Shown piece after piece: positions 45,506 through 54,464 of a DNA stretch of 64,000 nt (its first letter is position 1; each line of letters opens with the position of its first letter). Source of the stretch: Rhizobium sp. CCGE531 (GTDB taxonomy: Bacteria; Pseudomonadota; Alphaproteobacteria; Rhizobiales; Rhizobiaceae); assembly GCF_003627795.1 (NCBI RefSeq), contig NZ_CP032687.1, positions 124,001 through 188,000 on the forward strand. Reading direction: 5' to 3'. The notes under the pieces are model-generated. The model worked only from the letters and a program-made list of their open reading frames with translations. It was not told where the DNA came from and made no database searches. Made by a program: the position numbers and the translations under genes.

Positions 45506-46614
45506 CGTGATCTTTCCTGTCCATTGCCGTTTTTAGGACCGGTTTTCCCGCGCTTGGCGGTGACCTGCTTGACGGCGCTGATTGCAGCATGGGCAGCAAT
45601 CGCCCCACCGACAACACCAGCTGCGGTCATGCCCACCTGGTCTGCAGTGGCTTCCACGCCGAATGGGCTGACCTCGGTCAGTCGGGAGTAAAAGCTTCCT
45701 GCGTCCCAGAAATTTTGTTCCGAGCAGCCGATGCAGCCATGACCCGACTGGATCGGGAAAGAGACGCCGCCATTCCAGCGAACGGTCGAGCAGGCGTTAT
45801 AGGTGGTCGGGCCTTTGCAGCCCATCTTGTAGAGGCAGTAGCCCTTGCGCGCGCCTTCGTCGTCCCACTCCTCGACGAACTGGCCGGCGTCGAAATGAGC
45901 GCGCCGATAGCACTTGTCGTGGATGCGCTGCGAATAAAACATCTTAGGCCGACCCTGATGATCGAGTTCGGGGAGCTTGCCGAACGTGGTGATGAAGGTG
46001 ACGACGCCGGTCATCACCTCTGCGATCGGCGGACAGCCAGGCACTTTGATGATCGGCTTGTCGCGGATCACTTTGTCGATCGGCGTCGCCTCGGTGGGGT
46101 TGGGCGTTGCGGCCTGAACGCAGCCCGAAGAGGCACAGGTTCCCCAGGCGATGACAGCCAGGGCGCCTTCGGCCATCCATTTGAGTTTCTCGACGAAGGG
46201 TCGCCCGCCATCGATGCAGAACATCCCGCCTTCGTTGAGCGGCGGATTGCCTTCGACGGCAAGAATGTACTTGCCCTTGTGCTTCTCCTTGGTCTCTTTG
46301 AGGATCGCCTCGGCCTGGTAGCCGGCCGCCGCCATGATTGTATCGTCGTAATCGAGTGAAATCATCGACAGGACTACATCCTTGGCCAGCGGATAGGCGG
46401 AGCGGATGAAGCTTTCCGAGCAGCAGGTGCATTCGAGCCCATGCATCCAGATCACCGGCACACGCTCTTTGGTTTCAAGTGCCTCGGCCATCGCTGCGGC
46501 CGTATCGGAGCCAAGGCCGAGGCAGGCCGCCGTGAGGCTGCAGAACTTCATGAAACTGCGCCGGGTTATGCCCTGGCGACGGATAACATCGTAAAACGTT
46601 TCGGTCGCGGCCAT
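45502..46614 (-). CDS. hupS: Uptake hydrogenase small subunit HupS
   Basis: A 370-residue iron-sulfur subunit. The Tat signal [19 protein letters not shown] directs export of the folded HupSL pair. The cluster ligands begin [10 protein letters not shown] and continue with [29 protein letters not shown] and [15 protein letters not shown] 46614 follows GGAGGAG; a longer frame starting at 46635 is not supported. Only 94 bases separate it from the flavin monooxygenase gene, and they contain no sigma-54 element, so read-through from upstream is likely. Confidence 0.96.
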   Translation of the reverse strand: MAATETFYDVIRRQGITRRSFMKFCSLTAACLGLGSDTAAAMAEALETKERVPVIWMHGLECTCCSESFIRSAYPLAKDVVLSMISLDYDDTIMAAAGYQAEAILKETKEKHKGKYILAVEGNPPLNEGGMFCIDGGRPFVEKLKWMAEGALAVIAWGTCASSGCVQAATPNPTEATPIDKVIRDKPIIKVPGCPPIAEVMTGVVTFITTFGKLPELDHQGRPKMFYSQRIHDKCYRRAHFDAGQFVEEWDDEGARKGYCLYKMGCKGPTTYNACSTVRWNGGVSFPIQSGHGCIGCSEQNFWDAGSFYSRLTEVSPFGVEATADQVGMTAAGVVGGAIAAHAAISAVKQVTAKRGKTGPKNGNGQERSR

Positions 46615-46708
46615 CCTGCTCCTCCACCTTCCCACCCCTGAGGCCTTTTTATTCAGTGAGCGATTTTAATCCTCGATCTCAACTCGACCCCTGAGTGGCG
46701 ACCGCTTT

Positions 46709-48652
46709 TCAAACCGCTTCAGCCGAGGCCTTTGACTGGTAGCCGACGTTCCCCATGATGTGGTAGTCACTGAGGTCTGCCTCCTTCGTTAGGTTCCAAT
46801 AGTCGATAAGGCGCCAAGGGCTGTTTGTTACGATTCGCCCCCGGGCGTTGCGGAAATAGGTGGACATGCCGGGATGGCTCCAGATCATCTTCTGGTGCAT
46901 TTCCTGGATCGTCCGGTTGTAGTGTTGATAAACGTCTTGCCGGCATTCCACCTCGGATAACTTCTTTTCTCCCATCTGGCGCAGAACGCTCAGCACGTAG
47001 TCCAGCTGGCTTTCGATCGTGAAGATGAAGTTCCCGCGATGACCGAGGGCTGTATTGGGGCCGTAGAGCATGAAGAAGTTCGGGAAACCCGGCATGACGC
47101 TACCAAGATACGCCTGACAGTCGTCATCGTCCCAAGCCTCACGTACTGTCACGCCATCGCGTCCGAATATCTGAACTGGAAGCAAGAAGCGTGTGATATC
47201 GTAGCCCGAGGCGACGATGAGAACATCTGCCTCATGGCTGTCGCCATTTATCGCTCGGATCGACTTGCCTTCGACCTGTGCAGCAGCGCTGTCCACCAGA
47301 CTGACCTGCGGCTTCAGAAGGGTTCTGTACCAGCCATTGTCCAGGAGCATTCGCTTGCCGAACGGCGGGTAGGGGGGAATGACCTTCGCCAGTAGCTCGG
47401 GCCGCCCGGCGAGCTGTTCTTCGATATATCGTGTACACGTCTCGCGGTGGCCGTCGTTCAGCGCATTCACAGAGCGATCGGGATGCGGCCATGCCGGATC
47501 CTTCTGCAGGGATTCGTGCACTTGAGTATCAAAAATCCAACTCAGCCGGAGCCTATAAAGCCATTCGTAATGTGGTACCGCGCGGAGCAAGAACTGCATC
47601 GACTCGGGAACCGACATAAGAAATTTTGGAAAGGGTGCCGCCCATTGGCGCGATCGTTGGAAGATTGTCAGGGCGCTCACCCGATCGGCGATGGCCGGGA
47701 CAATCTGCATTGCCGATGCTCCGTTTCCGATCACAGCCACGCGTTTGCCGTCGAGCGTAACCCCGGGATCCCAATTGGAGGTGTGCACCAACGGTCCGTC
47801 GAAGTCACGCAGCCCGGGAATGTTTGGCCATTTTGGCGTGGTAAATCCGCCCACGGCTGAAATGACCACATTGGTTACAAGGGTTTCTTCCCGCCCGTCT
47901 GGCAAGCGCAATCGAGAATGCCAAGTCCGGCTTTCCTCATCATAACGAGAAAACAGGCATTCCGTGCCGTAGCGGATTGAGCTTTCAATACCGAAGTCGC
48001 AGGCGACCCGGTTGAGATATTCATCAATTTCCTGCTGCAACGGGAAGAACTTACTCCAGTCGCCGCTGGCAAACGTGAAGGAGTATAGATGTCCGGGCGT
48101 GTCGACCCCGCAGCCAGGATAGCGATGTGAATGCCAGACCCCGCCTGTGCGGTCCTGCTTTTCAATCTGGATGTAAGAAACGCCCAGTTGTCGCAGCCGA
48201 ACTGCGGCCGCGATGCCGGACATGCCGGCTCCGATGACAAGTATGCGGAAGTTGTCCGGCAAACACACCGGATCAGGAACCGCGCCTGAATACCTCCGCA
48301 GCTTGTGGATCATCATGTCAGCATATTCCGGCGGAATAGGCTCAGCTTCTGACATGGAGAGCATGCGGATCAATTCTTCTGCCGATAAGTCTGCCCTTGC
48401 GATGGGAACGCCTTGGCGCCAAGCCATGATGGCGCTCAGTGCTGCATCGCGAATCTCCGCCTGCAATTCGATTGCCAGACCACCGGAGTCGTTGTCGTCC
48501 CAGCCGCTCTTGGCAGGAATAAACCGCGGACCTAGCCAATATTCTCGTCCTGTGAACTGATAAAGCAGGAGCAACAAGGTTGGGATATTGGCCGAAGGGA
48601 GTGCTTCGGCGATACGCTGACGAAACTGGTCGATGTCTTCAAAGTGAGCCAT
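46709..48652 (-). CDS. Flavin monooxygenase, Baeyer-Villiger type (HAPMO-like)
   Basis: A 647-residue FAD/NADPH monooxygenase with the long N-terminal extension of 4-hydroxyacetophenone-monooxygenase-like enzymes. GAGMSGIAAAVRLRQLGVSY is the FAD Rossmann motif, FDGPLVHTSNWDP is the Baeyer-Villiger fingerprint (FxGxxxHxxxW), and VAVIGNGASAMQIVPAI is the NADPH motif. A perfect sigma-54 promoter with a NifA site lies about 440 bases upstream, so the gene is probably expressed during nitrogen fixation, and hup may be co-transcribed. Ketone or sulfide oxidation is expected; the substrate is unknown. Confidence 0.9.
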   Translation of the reverse strand: MAHFEDIDQFRQRIAEALPSANIPTLLLLLYQFTGREYWLGPRFIPAKSGWDDNDSGGLAIELQAEIRDAALSAIMAWRQGVPIARADLSAEELIRMLSMSEAEPIPPEYADMMIHKLRRYSGAVPDPVCLPDNFRILVIGAGMSGIAAAVRLRQLGVSYIQIEKQDRTGGVWHSHRYPGCGVDTPGHLYSFTFASGDWSKFFPLQQEIDEYLNRVACDFGIESSIRYGTECLFSRYDEESRTWHSRLRLPDGREETLVTNVVISAVGGFTTPKWPNIPGLRDFDGPLVHTSNWDPGVTLDGKRVAVIGNGASAMQIVPAIADRVSALTIFQRSRQWAAPFPKFLMSVPESMQFLLRAVPHYEWLYRLRLSWIFDTQVHESLQKDPAWPHPDRSVNALNDGHRETCTRYIEEQLAGRPELLAKVIPPYPPFGKRMLLDNGWYRTLLKPQVSLVDSAAAQVEGKSIRAINGDSHEADVLIVASGYDITRFLLPVQIFGRDGVTVREAWDDDDCQAYLGSVMPGFPNFFMLYGPNTALGHRGNFIFTIESQLDYVLSVLRQMGEKKLSEVECRQDVYQHYNRTIQEMHQKMIWSHPGMSTYFRNARGRIVTNSPWRLIDYWNLTKEADLSDYHIMGNVGYQSKASAEAV

Positions 48653-49099
48653 GGATTAGGTTCCTGCGGTTGAAGGATCTGGACCAATCGTCCAAGGCCT
48701 CGCGCCTGGATGCGATTGCTGTCCAAGTTCGAGGGTTCCACGACGGGCGTTTGGGGAGATTCTGCAGCAATTCGGCAAATATCAATTCAAAACGCGCCGG
48801 ACCGGTCGGCATTGATCGCCGCGAACAAAAAGCCGCCTATTGAGGCGCCGTCAGATTAGAGGTTATGACGACGATGAGGGTTTGCTCGTGCGTTCGTCGC
48901 GACCACCCAGGTACAACCTGATGCGTCTGCGTGGCCACCGTTCGATATTCCTCGGCGAACATGGCCTGTTCCTTCTTCGGGATCTGGAGCCTTCTGCTCT
49001 CGGATGACCGGGCATAGGTCCCGGCAGATAATTTGGCGCTAACATTTCGACATCTCCATGCGGTACCGTCGGACCGTGACGCGTCTGCAAATGCTTCGC
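48653..49099. other. Long leader upstream of the flavin monooxygenase gene
   Basis: This is transcribed sequence if the 49100 promoter is used. It holds a 41-codon frame, minus strand 48837-48962 (MFAEEYRTVATQTHQVVPGW), preceded by AAGGAA; I cannot decide whether it is translated. A weak stem (CGCCTCAATAGGCG) followed by CTTTTT in the minus orientation lies at about 48825-48850 and could attenuate transcription. Confidence 0.35.
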
Positions 49100-49115
49100 A
49101 GCAATATGCGTGCCA
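49100..49115 (-). promoter_or_regulatory. Sigma-54 (-24/-12) promoter
   Basis: On the minus strand TGGCACGCATATTGCT is a perfect match to TGGCACG-N4-TTGCW. Transcription would start near 49088 and run toward the flavin monooxygenase and hup genes. A NifA-type site lies about 70 bases upstream. Confidence 0.85.
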
Positions 49116-49449
49116 AAGGAAAAAATGTTTTCTTGTTCAACATAATCGATCAAACCGCCCGGCGTTGCATATCGATCGATTGTCGCATATCGGACAAGGC
49201 CAAGTGATCTTGACCCGTTAACCGCCTGACGAGCGCGAGGGACTGCTGCCGACCTCCTCGCCGGGACATCGAGTTCGGGGCCGAGCGTCTCGGCCGCGAA
49301 TGTTGCCCAATCCGTTATGCCCGATATTCCCTCGCGCTTTGGCCGAAAGGGCACGACAAATCGTTGCCAGACATGGGTGGAATGGCTGGTTATTGCCAAT
49401 AGCATGCGAAGGATTGGCTCTTCGCCGGCAGCGGCGGCAGGACTTGTTC
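49116..49449. other. Intergenic region with a NifA site
   Basis: Apart from the NifA site this region holds only overlapping frames without ribosome sites. One 180-codon minus-strand frame (48863-49405) spans the promoter itself and is not supported as a gene. Confidence 0.4.
49181..49196. promoter_or_regulatory. NifA upstream activator site
   Basis: TGTCGCATATCGGACA fits TGT-N10-ACA and is nearly palindromic. It lies roughly 100 bases ahead of the expected start from the 49100 promoter, the normal geometry for NifA. Confidence 0.82.
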
Positions 49450-50559
49450 TTAGGTCGCCTTTTCCAGCACGTGAATGTCTGAGCCGGCGGCATCTGAAAG
49501 CACATCAACCGACACAAGCCCTGCCAGGTTCGCGCATTCTCTGAAAAACTCTTCCGAAAAAGAAAATGAGTTCTTCAAATGCAGCCGATCACCATTTTTA
49601 AGTTCGATGCTTTTTCCTTTGAGTCGAAACGACAAATTTCTATTCACCGTCGCGGTGTGGATCACCTGCATGAAGCTGTCATCACCTCTTATATCCGCCT
49701 CATACTCAAACACTCCTGGATCAAAGTTATCGTCGACGGGTAATTCTGCCTTCATTCGATAAAATACGTTTAGCTGAAATTCTGGATGCGCTTCGTAGTA
49801 GGCTTTTGCGACATTCCACCTCAGATCCGAGCCTATTGAGATCGCAAGCCAGCACTTCTCAGCGCTGTTCGATATCCTCCTCAACGCCTGGACAACCGCC
49901 GCAACCGGAGGAGCCTCACTTATGGAAGCGGCAAGATTCCCAAAAGTCCGCCCGAACATGACGACCAATGCCGTTTCCTCATCGGAAAAAAAGCGCCGCC
50001 CGGAAAAAATGTCATCTCGTATGAACTCGATCTTCAGGTCGAACGATGGTGGCGATCGCTCTATATCCGAGAGGAACTCGTTCGAGCGATCAACCAGTAC
50101 GCAACGTGAGGTTTTTCCGCGCAACTCCGTTGCAAGGGGAAGGGTCTTCTGCTGAAATGCTCGCACTGTTCCGGGGCCAAAGTCGAGAATTGACACCCCT
50201 TTTTGAGATCGCTTGCCCTGAGGCCATCGGACATACTCTTTTACTCTCTGCTGAAGGTCTCGTGCCAACTTGATCTCGGCGTCGACCATATTGGTTGTCC
50301 CGGTATCCAACGCATTGTTCATCCTCTGGGTTTCAGCCCTTGCCCACAACAGCGAGCCGCTCATCGAATTGCCGTCCCGATCACATCCAGTGTGGTGAGC
50401 GTATTGTTCTGGACCTAAGTCTGGCGCATATTTTTGTTGAAACAGCTTCAAACTCGTTTCAAGAAAGCTCACAATTGCTCTCCTCTGTGGGTGGCGATGG
50501 ATTGGCGACAGGCGAAACTTTTGCGCAAAAAATTCTTTTGCCCGTCGCATTGAGCGCAC
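49450..50559 (-). CDS. EgtD-like (histidine-specific type) SAM methyltransferase
   Basis: A 369-residue protein with a SAM-dependent methyltransferase core: VSILDFGPGTVRAFQQKTLP is motif I, CVLVDRSNEFL motif II, and ALVVMFGRTFGNLAASISEA matches the FPGSTIGN-like block of EgtD/Methyltransf_33 proteins, which N-methylate histidine or related amines. The last third (ADIRGDDSFMQVIHTATVNR, SFSEEFFRECANLAGL) also follows that family. The exact start is uncertain among several in-frame codons. A sigma-54 promoter and NifA site lie just upstream. The substrate is unknown. Confidence 0.7.
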   Translation of the reverse strand: MRSMRRAKEFFAQKFRLSPIHRHPQRRAIVSFLETSLKLFQQKYAPDLGPEQYAHHTGCDRDGNSMSGSLLWARAETQRMNNALDTGTTNMVDAEIKLARDLQQRVKEYVRWPQGKRSQKGVSILDFGPGTVRAFQQKTLPLATELRGKTSRCVLVDRSNEFLSDIERSPPSFDLKIEFIRDDIFSGRRFFSDEETALVVMFGRTFGNLAASISEAPPVAAVVQALRRISNSAEKCWLAISIGSDLRWNVAKAYYEAHPEFQLNVFYRMKAELPVDDNFDPGVFEYEADIRGDDSFMQVIHTATVNRNLSFRLKGKSIELKNGDRLHLKNSFSFSEEFFRECANLAGLVSVDVLSDAAGSDIHVLEKAT

Positions 50560-50676
50560 GGATCGTGGCGGCGGCTTTCTGTGCCATACGTATGGCGGTG
50601 TCTTTGCAGCTACCCACCTTTTTGTGTGGGGCCGACTGTCGGATTTTCCTCCTCCAGCAAGTCGGCGGCGGTTCAG

Positions 50677-50692
50677 GCATTATTCAGGCCAA
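50677..50692 (-). promoter_or_regulatory. Sigma-54 promoter for the methyltransferase gene
   Basis: On the minus strand TTGGCCTGAATAATGC has the invariant GG and GC separated by ten bases. It lies about 120 bases before the methyltransferase start, with a NifA site 60-75 bases upstream. Confidence 0.7.
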
Positions 50693-50753
50693 GGCAGAAC
50701 ATCGTTTTAAAACAATGAAGTGCTACTCATGCGCCTTTGACCGTGTCCGGCAT

Positions 50754-50769
50754 TGTCGGAAGCGCGACA
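50754..50769. promoter_or_regulatory. NifA upstream activator site
   Basis: TGTCGGAAGCGCGACA fits TGT-N10-ACA with symmetric TGTCG..CGACA arms. It is placed to act on the methyltransferase promoter (minus) and might also serve the P450 side. Confidence 0.75.
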
Positions 50770-50845
50770 CCGTAATGTCGCGTGTTTGCTCGTCGACCTC
50801 TACGCCAAGTTGCTTGCGCGAGCGCGATCGCGTTTCACCGGTTTT

Positions 50846-50861
50846 TGTTAGCTCCTCGACA
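50846..50861. promoter_or_regulatory. NifA upstream activator site
   Basis: TGTTAGCTCCTCGACA fits TGT-N10-ACA. It lies about 80 bases ahead of the sigma-54-like element facing the P450 gene. Confidence 0.65.
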
Positions 50862-50937
50862 CAAGCTTTTTCAGCTTGCTCGGGATCAAATAGCCGAAGA
50901 GCAACGGGAAGATCGCTTTTCGGCCGACCAAAGGGAA

Positions 50938-50954
50938 CTGGCATGAATTTTGAA
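50938..50954 (+). promoter_or_regulatory. Sigma-54-like element ahead of the P450 gene
   Basis: CTGGCATGAATTTTGAA matches the -24 half (CTGGCA-G) and TTG of the -12 half, but the usually invariant GC at -12 is GA. Activity is therefore less certain than for the other two promoters. Confidence 0.5.
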
Positions 50955-51190
50955 CTCTCTCTGCGAGGCGATCAGCGCTGCCGGCACCTTGAGTGGCCTC
51001 ATAATCGGGGGATGTCGGGTCGCGATCGACCGGACAACCAGATCGCGACGGTCAATAGCCGGAGTTGCCGAGTATCGCCACTCGCCCTCTTGGCTTTTCG
51101 ATCGGCAGATGAAGAGCGGCAATGGGACTTCAGCCGTCAAAGAACATGACGGGCTAATGCAGCCAGCCGCCGTTCAGGAGAAATCAATTC

Positions 51191-52405
51191 GTGGGTGACC
51201 CAATTCCAGATCATGTTCCGCGCGAAATGGTGAGCGACTTCAGCTTGTTCACGTCACCCGGCATGCAACGCGTCTCCAATGGAGATCCTCATGGAGCCGC
51301 CGCTCGTGTTCACGCCGGACCACCAGTGTTTTATTCACTCCACAATACGCGTGATGGTCGTGGCACGTGGCTCAGAACCCGGGCCAAAGACCAACGCAAA
51401 GTGCTGCAGGACCCTGATACTTTTTCCAGCAATCGCAGCATTTTCGCCTCTGCGCTCGGTGACGACTGGCCGTTGATCCCACTCGAGCTTGATCCACCGG
51501 CCCACGGCATCTTTCGCTCCCTGCTTAACCCCCTGTTCTCGCCAAAACGAGTGATGGCGCTGGAAGCGTCTATCCGTGCGCAAGCGATCACCATTGTCGA
51601 AAAGATCTCCGTGTCGGGTAAAAGCTGCGAGGTGATGAAAGATTTTGCCATTCCATTCACAGTTGGCGTCTTTCTTCAGTTTTTGGGATTACCGAACGAG
51701 CGGCTCGACGTATTTGTCGGCTGGGCGAAGGCCTTGCTCCACGGAGATAAGGTCCAACGATCGGCAGCCGCTCGGTCTATTCTGGAGTTTATCGATGAAC
51801 TTGCGGCCTTGCGCCGGAAAGAGCCTGCAGGCGACTTCATGACCTTCGTCGTGCAGGCACAGATCGATAGCCGCCTGCTGGCCGAAAACGAAGTCCGTGG
51901 CATCGGCGTACTATTGTTCGTCGCGGGGCTCGATACGGTCGCAGCCGCGATCGGCTTTGACTTGGCCCATCTGGCACGCAATCCAAAAGACCAAAATTTG
52001 TTGCGCAGTGAACCGGAACGGATCGTGCTCGCAACCGAAGAATTGTTGCGGGCATATTCGACCGTACAGATGATTCGTGTGGCAACGAAAGATATCGATT
52101 TCGAAGGCGCGCCGATTCGCAAAGGGGATTATGTTTGCTGCGCTACGATGATTGCCAATCGTGATCCGGCGGAGTTCGAGGATCCCAACGTGATTGACCT
52201 GGCACGCGAGGACAACTGCCACACCGCGTTCGCCGCAGGTCCCCATCGTTGTCTTGGTTCGCACCTTGCCCGGCGGGAGATCATCATCGGCTTGGAGGAA
52301 TGGCTGTCTCATATTCCTCATTTCCGTATCAAAGAAGGTACGGCCCCCATAACCCATGGCGGCCATGTGTTCGGGATCGAAAATCTGGTCCTGGAATGGT
52401 CATAA
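51191..52405 (+). CDS. Cytochrome P450
   Basis: A 404-residue soluble bacterial P450. The haem loop FAAGPHRCLG fits FxxGxxxCxG, the ExxR motif is EELLR, and the I-helix oxygen groove is VAGLDTV. The start is a GTG with AGGAG nine bases upstream; the next ATG (51227) has no ribosome site. A ferredoxin gene follows after 34 bases. It recalls P450s found on symbiotic plasmids. The substrate is unknown. Confidence 0.92.
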   Translation: MGDPIPDHVPREMVSDFSLFTSPGMQRVSNGDPHGAAARVHAGPPVFYSLHNTRDGRGTWLRTRAKDQRKVLQDPDTFSSNRSIFASALGDDWPLIPLELDPPAHGIFRSLLNPLFSPKRVMALEASIRAQAITIVEKISVSGKSCEVMKDFAIPFTVGVFLQFLGLPNERLDVFVGWAKALLHGDKVQRSAAARSILEFIDELAALRRKEPAGDFMTFVVQAQIDSRLLAENEVRGIGVLLFVAGLDTVAAAIGFDLAHLARNPKDQNLLRSEPERIVLATEELLRAYSTVQMIRVATKDIDFEGAPIRKGDYVCCATMIANRDPAEFEDPNVIDLAREDNCHTAFAAGPHRCLGSHLARREIIIGLEEWLSHIPHFRIKEGTAPITHGGHVFGIENLVLEWS

Positions 52406-52439
52406 CTCGAGCGCCGCTATGCAGCTTCGGAGGTGCGGC

Positions 52440-52658
52440 ATGCACATCATCGTCCACACTGCCAAATGCCAGGGACACGCGCGATGCTGGTTCCAAGCGC
52501 CGGAGATCTTCAAGTTGGATGAGGATGGTTATATCCTGCCCGGCAATATCGACGTTGCTGCAGGGAACGAATTTCGCGCATCCCGGGGTGCTCGATCATG
52601 CCCCGAACGTGCGCTGGAAATCACCCGCTCATTCGATACAGTTGGAGTCACGGCGTGA
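52440..52658 (+). CDS. Small 3Fe-4S ferredoxin
   Basis: A 72-residue ferredoxin: CQGHARC (Cx5C) and SCPERAL (CP) supply three cysteine ligands with a non-cysteine residue at the fourth position, the pattern of [3Fe-4S] ferredoxins that donate electrons to P450s. It is placed directly after the P450 gene. No ferredoxin reductase is encoded nearby. ATG 52440 is the natural start of the fold (MHIIVHTAKC). Confidence 0.9.
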   Translation: MHIIVHTAKCQGHARCWFQAPEIFKLDEDGYILPGNIDVAAGNEFRASRGARSCPERALEITRSFDTVGVTA

Positions 52659-53175
52659 ACTGAGGCTTTAGACCTGCAAGCGATAAGCAGACGGTTGATC
52701 GACGATCCACCCGTGTTTCAAAAGCTGCTACCTGCAAACATCATGCGCCGATGTCGCTCAGGTCTGTCTGACATGCGACAATGGCGGACTTGCCGGAGAG
52801 CTGCTTTAAGAAAGTTACTGCAAAACAAAGGGTTTTTCCTGCGGCATGCATATTGCTTCGAGCCATTTGCGAACGCTTCACGATCAAAGTCAACTGAGCG
52901 GAAATGTCGAAAATGTCAGCAAAATGCTCTCTGCCGCCGCCTACCTCCTGCCATCAGATTTCCGGACGTAATGGAGAGATCTGGTCTTGTCACCAAGGAA
53001 TATTCAGGACGAATTGCTTCTCTTGAAAACGTAACGATAGTCCTTGCTTGCTCAGGGATGGGAATGAATCCCTGATCCCAAATCTCATGCATAAAATTCG
53101 CTTTCCAGGACGATTGTTGAGCACGCGTTTAGCGCGGGCGATGAATTTCTCTTTGACCCAAACATCGGAGCTTCA
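52659..53175. other. Intergenic region
   Basis: Between the ferredoxin and porin genes I see no supported gene, repeat or known site. Confidence 0.45.
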
Positions 53176-53700
53176 GTGAATATCAGACCCATTCTTCTCG
53201 GCGGGATTGCAACACTTTCAGTCGCGCCTTCCGTATGCGCTATCGATCAAGTCGTCGCCGTCGAGCCGGAACCGGCTGAACTTGTCCGCATCTGCGATGC
53301 CTACGGCAAGGGCTATTTCTATATCCCTGGATCTGAAACCTGCATGCAAGTCGGGGGTATGGTCCGCACGCAGGCATCGTCATACAATCCTTACGCCCCA
53401 GTTGAACCCAGCGGCACCACCTGGCTGACGCGAAGCGAAATCTATGTCAATGCAGCAACGGAGACTGAATATGGCCTCCTGAAGACGACGACGACTCTAC
53501 GGTTCGATTATACGGACGATAGTAGCACGATCGGCGCCGATCTACCTGTGGCGAATATATCGCTTGGTGGTTTCCTCATCGGCCGCGCCGGCTCTCAATA
53601 TAATGATTGGATCGGCTATGTCGGCAATGTCATCAATCCGGATGTAATCGGCAATGGCCCTCTCAAATTGAATCAACTTTCGTATTTTTATGATTGCGGC
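53176..53700 (+). pseudogene. Rhizobial porin (Porin_2/RopA type), 3' part lost
   Basis: From a GTG start with GGAG upstream the frame encodes a signal peptide (ILLGGIATLSVAPSVCA) and the RopA-like start VEPEPAELVRICDAYGKGYF-YIPGSETCMQVGG, then beta-strand-rich sequence to LNQLSYFYD. After about 175 residues it runs straight into the left end of the IS66 element at 53701, roughly halfway through the normal barrel. No downstream half is found, even beyond the IS. Confidence 0.88.
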
Positions 53701-53789
53701 GTAAGCGCCGTCTCCGCCCCATTGAATTGGCTATATTTTGAGGCTTGCCGGGTGTGCGAGAAGGTTTCCAGGACTATCTGGAGATTTGC

Positions 53790-54229
53790 ATGGCAGATGA
53801 TGGATTTGTTGGGCGTTACGAAGTTGTCGAGCCGCGCCGCGGAAACCGGCGTTGGCCGGACGATGTGAAGGCGCGGATCGTGGCGGAAAGCCTTGAGCCT
53901 GGCGTTCGTGTTGTTGATGTCGCGCGCCGTCATGACGTTGTTGCGCACCAGCTTTCCTTGTGGCGCCGGCAAGTGCGCGAGGGCATTCTGGCGTTGCCTT
54001 TTGAGACTATGTCGGGCCAGTCGGAGAGCGGCGATGCCGAGCCTGCATTTGTGCCTTTAGCGATTGCGGCAGAGCCGAGCGAGGCTGTGAGTGTTTTGGC
54101 GCCGCCGCTGCCGGCGACGGTTTCGTCGGTCTTGACATTGGAGATCGGCCCGGACGTTGTGATGCGGGTTCCCGGCGATGTGCCGGTCGTGTGGCGGCTC
54201 TGGTGCGAGCCATGCGAGGGACGGCATGA
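53790..54229 (+). pseudogene. tnpA: IS66 TnpA, frameshifted
   Basis: MADDGFVGRYEVVEPRRGNR then RRWPDDVKARIVAESLEPGV and VARRHDVVAHQLSLWRRQVR are the helix-turn-helix protein of IS66 elements. The C-terminal VAALVRAMRGTA is in a different frame after a net one-base loss near 54190; its stop overlaps the tnpB start (ATGA). Confidence 0.83.
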
Positions 54230-54464
54230 TCGTCGCGGGCCAACGCCTGCGATCCTGATTGCAACGCGGCCGGTTGACTTCCGCTGTGGGCATCAGGCGC
54301 TGGCTCTGATGGTGCAGACCGAATTGAAGCTCGATCCGCATTCCGGGGTGACGGTGATCTTCCGGTCGAAGCGCGGCGATCGCCTGAAGATCCTGGTGTG
54401 GGATGGCACCGGAATGGTGCTAACCTACAACGATCTGCATTCATACTGCATCTCTCTTTCGGAT

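Larger units (their letters stand above)
50560..51190. other. Divergent regulatory region between methyltransferase and P450 genes
   Basis: Contains two NifA sites and two -24/-12 elements described separately, one facing each way. Short frames in it have no convincing start. Confidence 0.6.

Noticed and set aside
46641..46708. hupS promoter in the gap before the gene
   Set aside because: I looked for GG-N10-GC and TGT-N10-ACA on the minus strand and found none; a 9-bp direct repeat (ACCCCTGAG) is present but has no known role.
48863..49405. 180-codon minus-strand frame
   Set aside because: It runs straight through the perfect sigma-54 promoter and NifA site, has no ribosome site and no recognisable domain.
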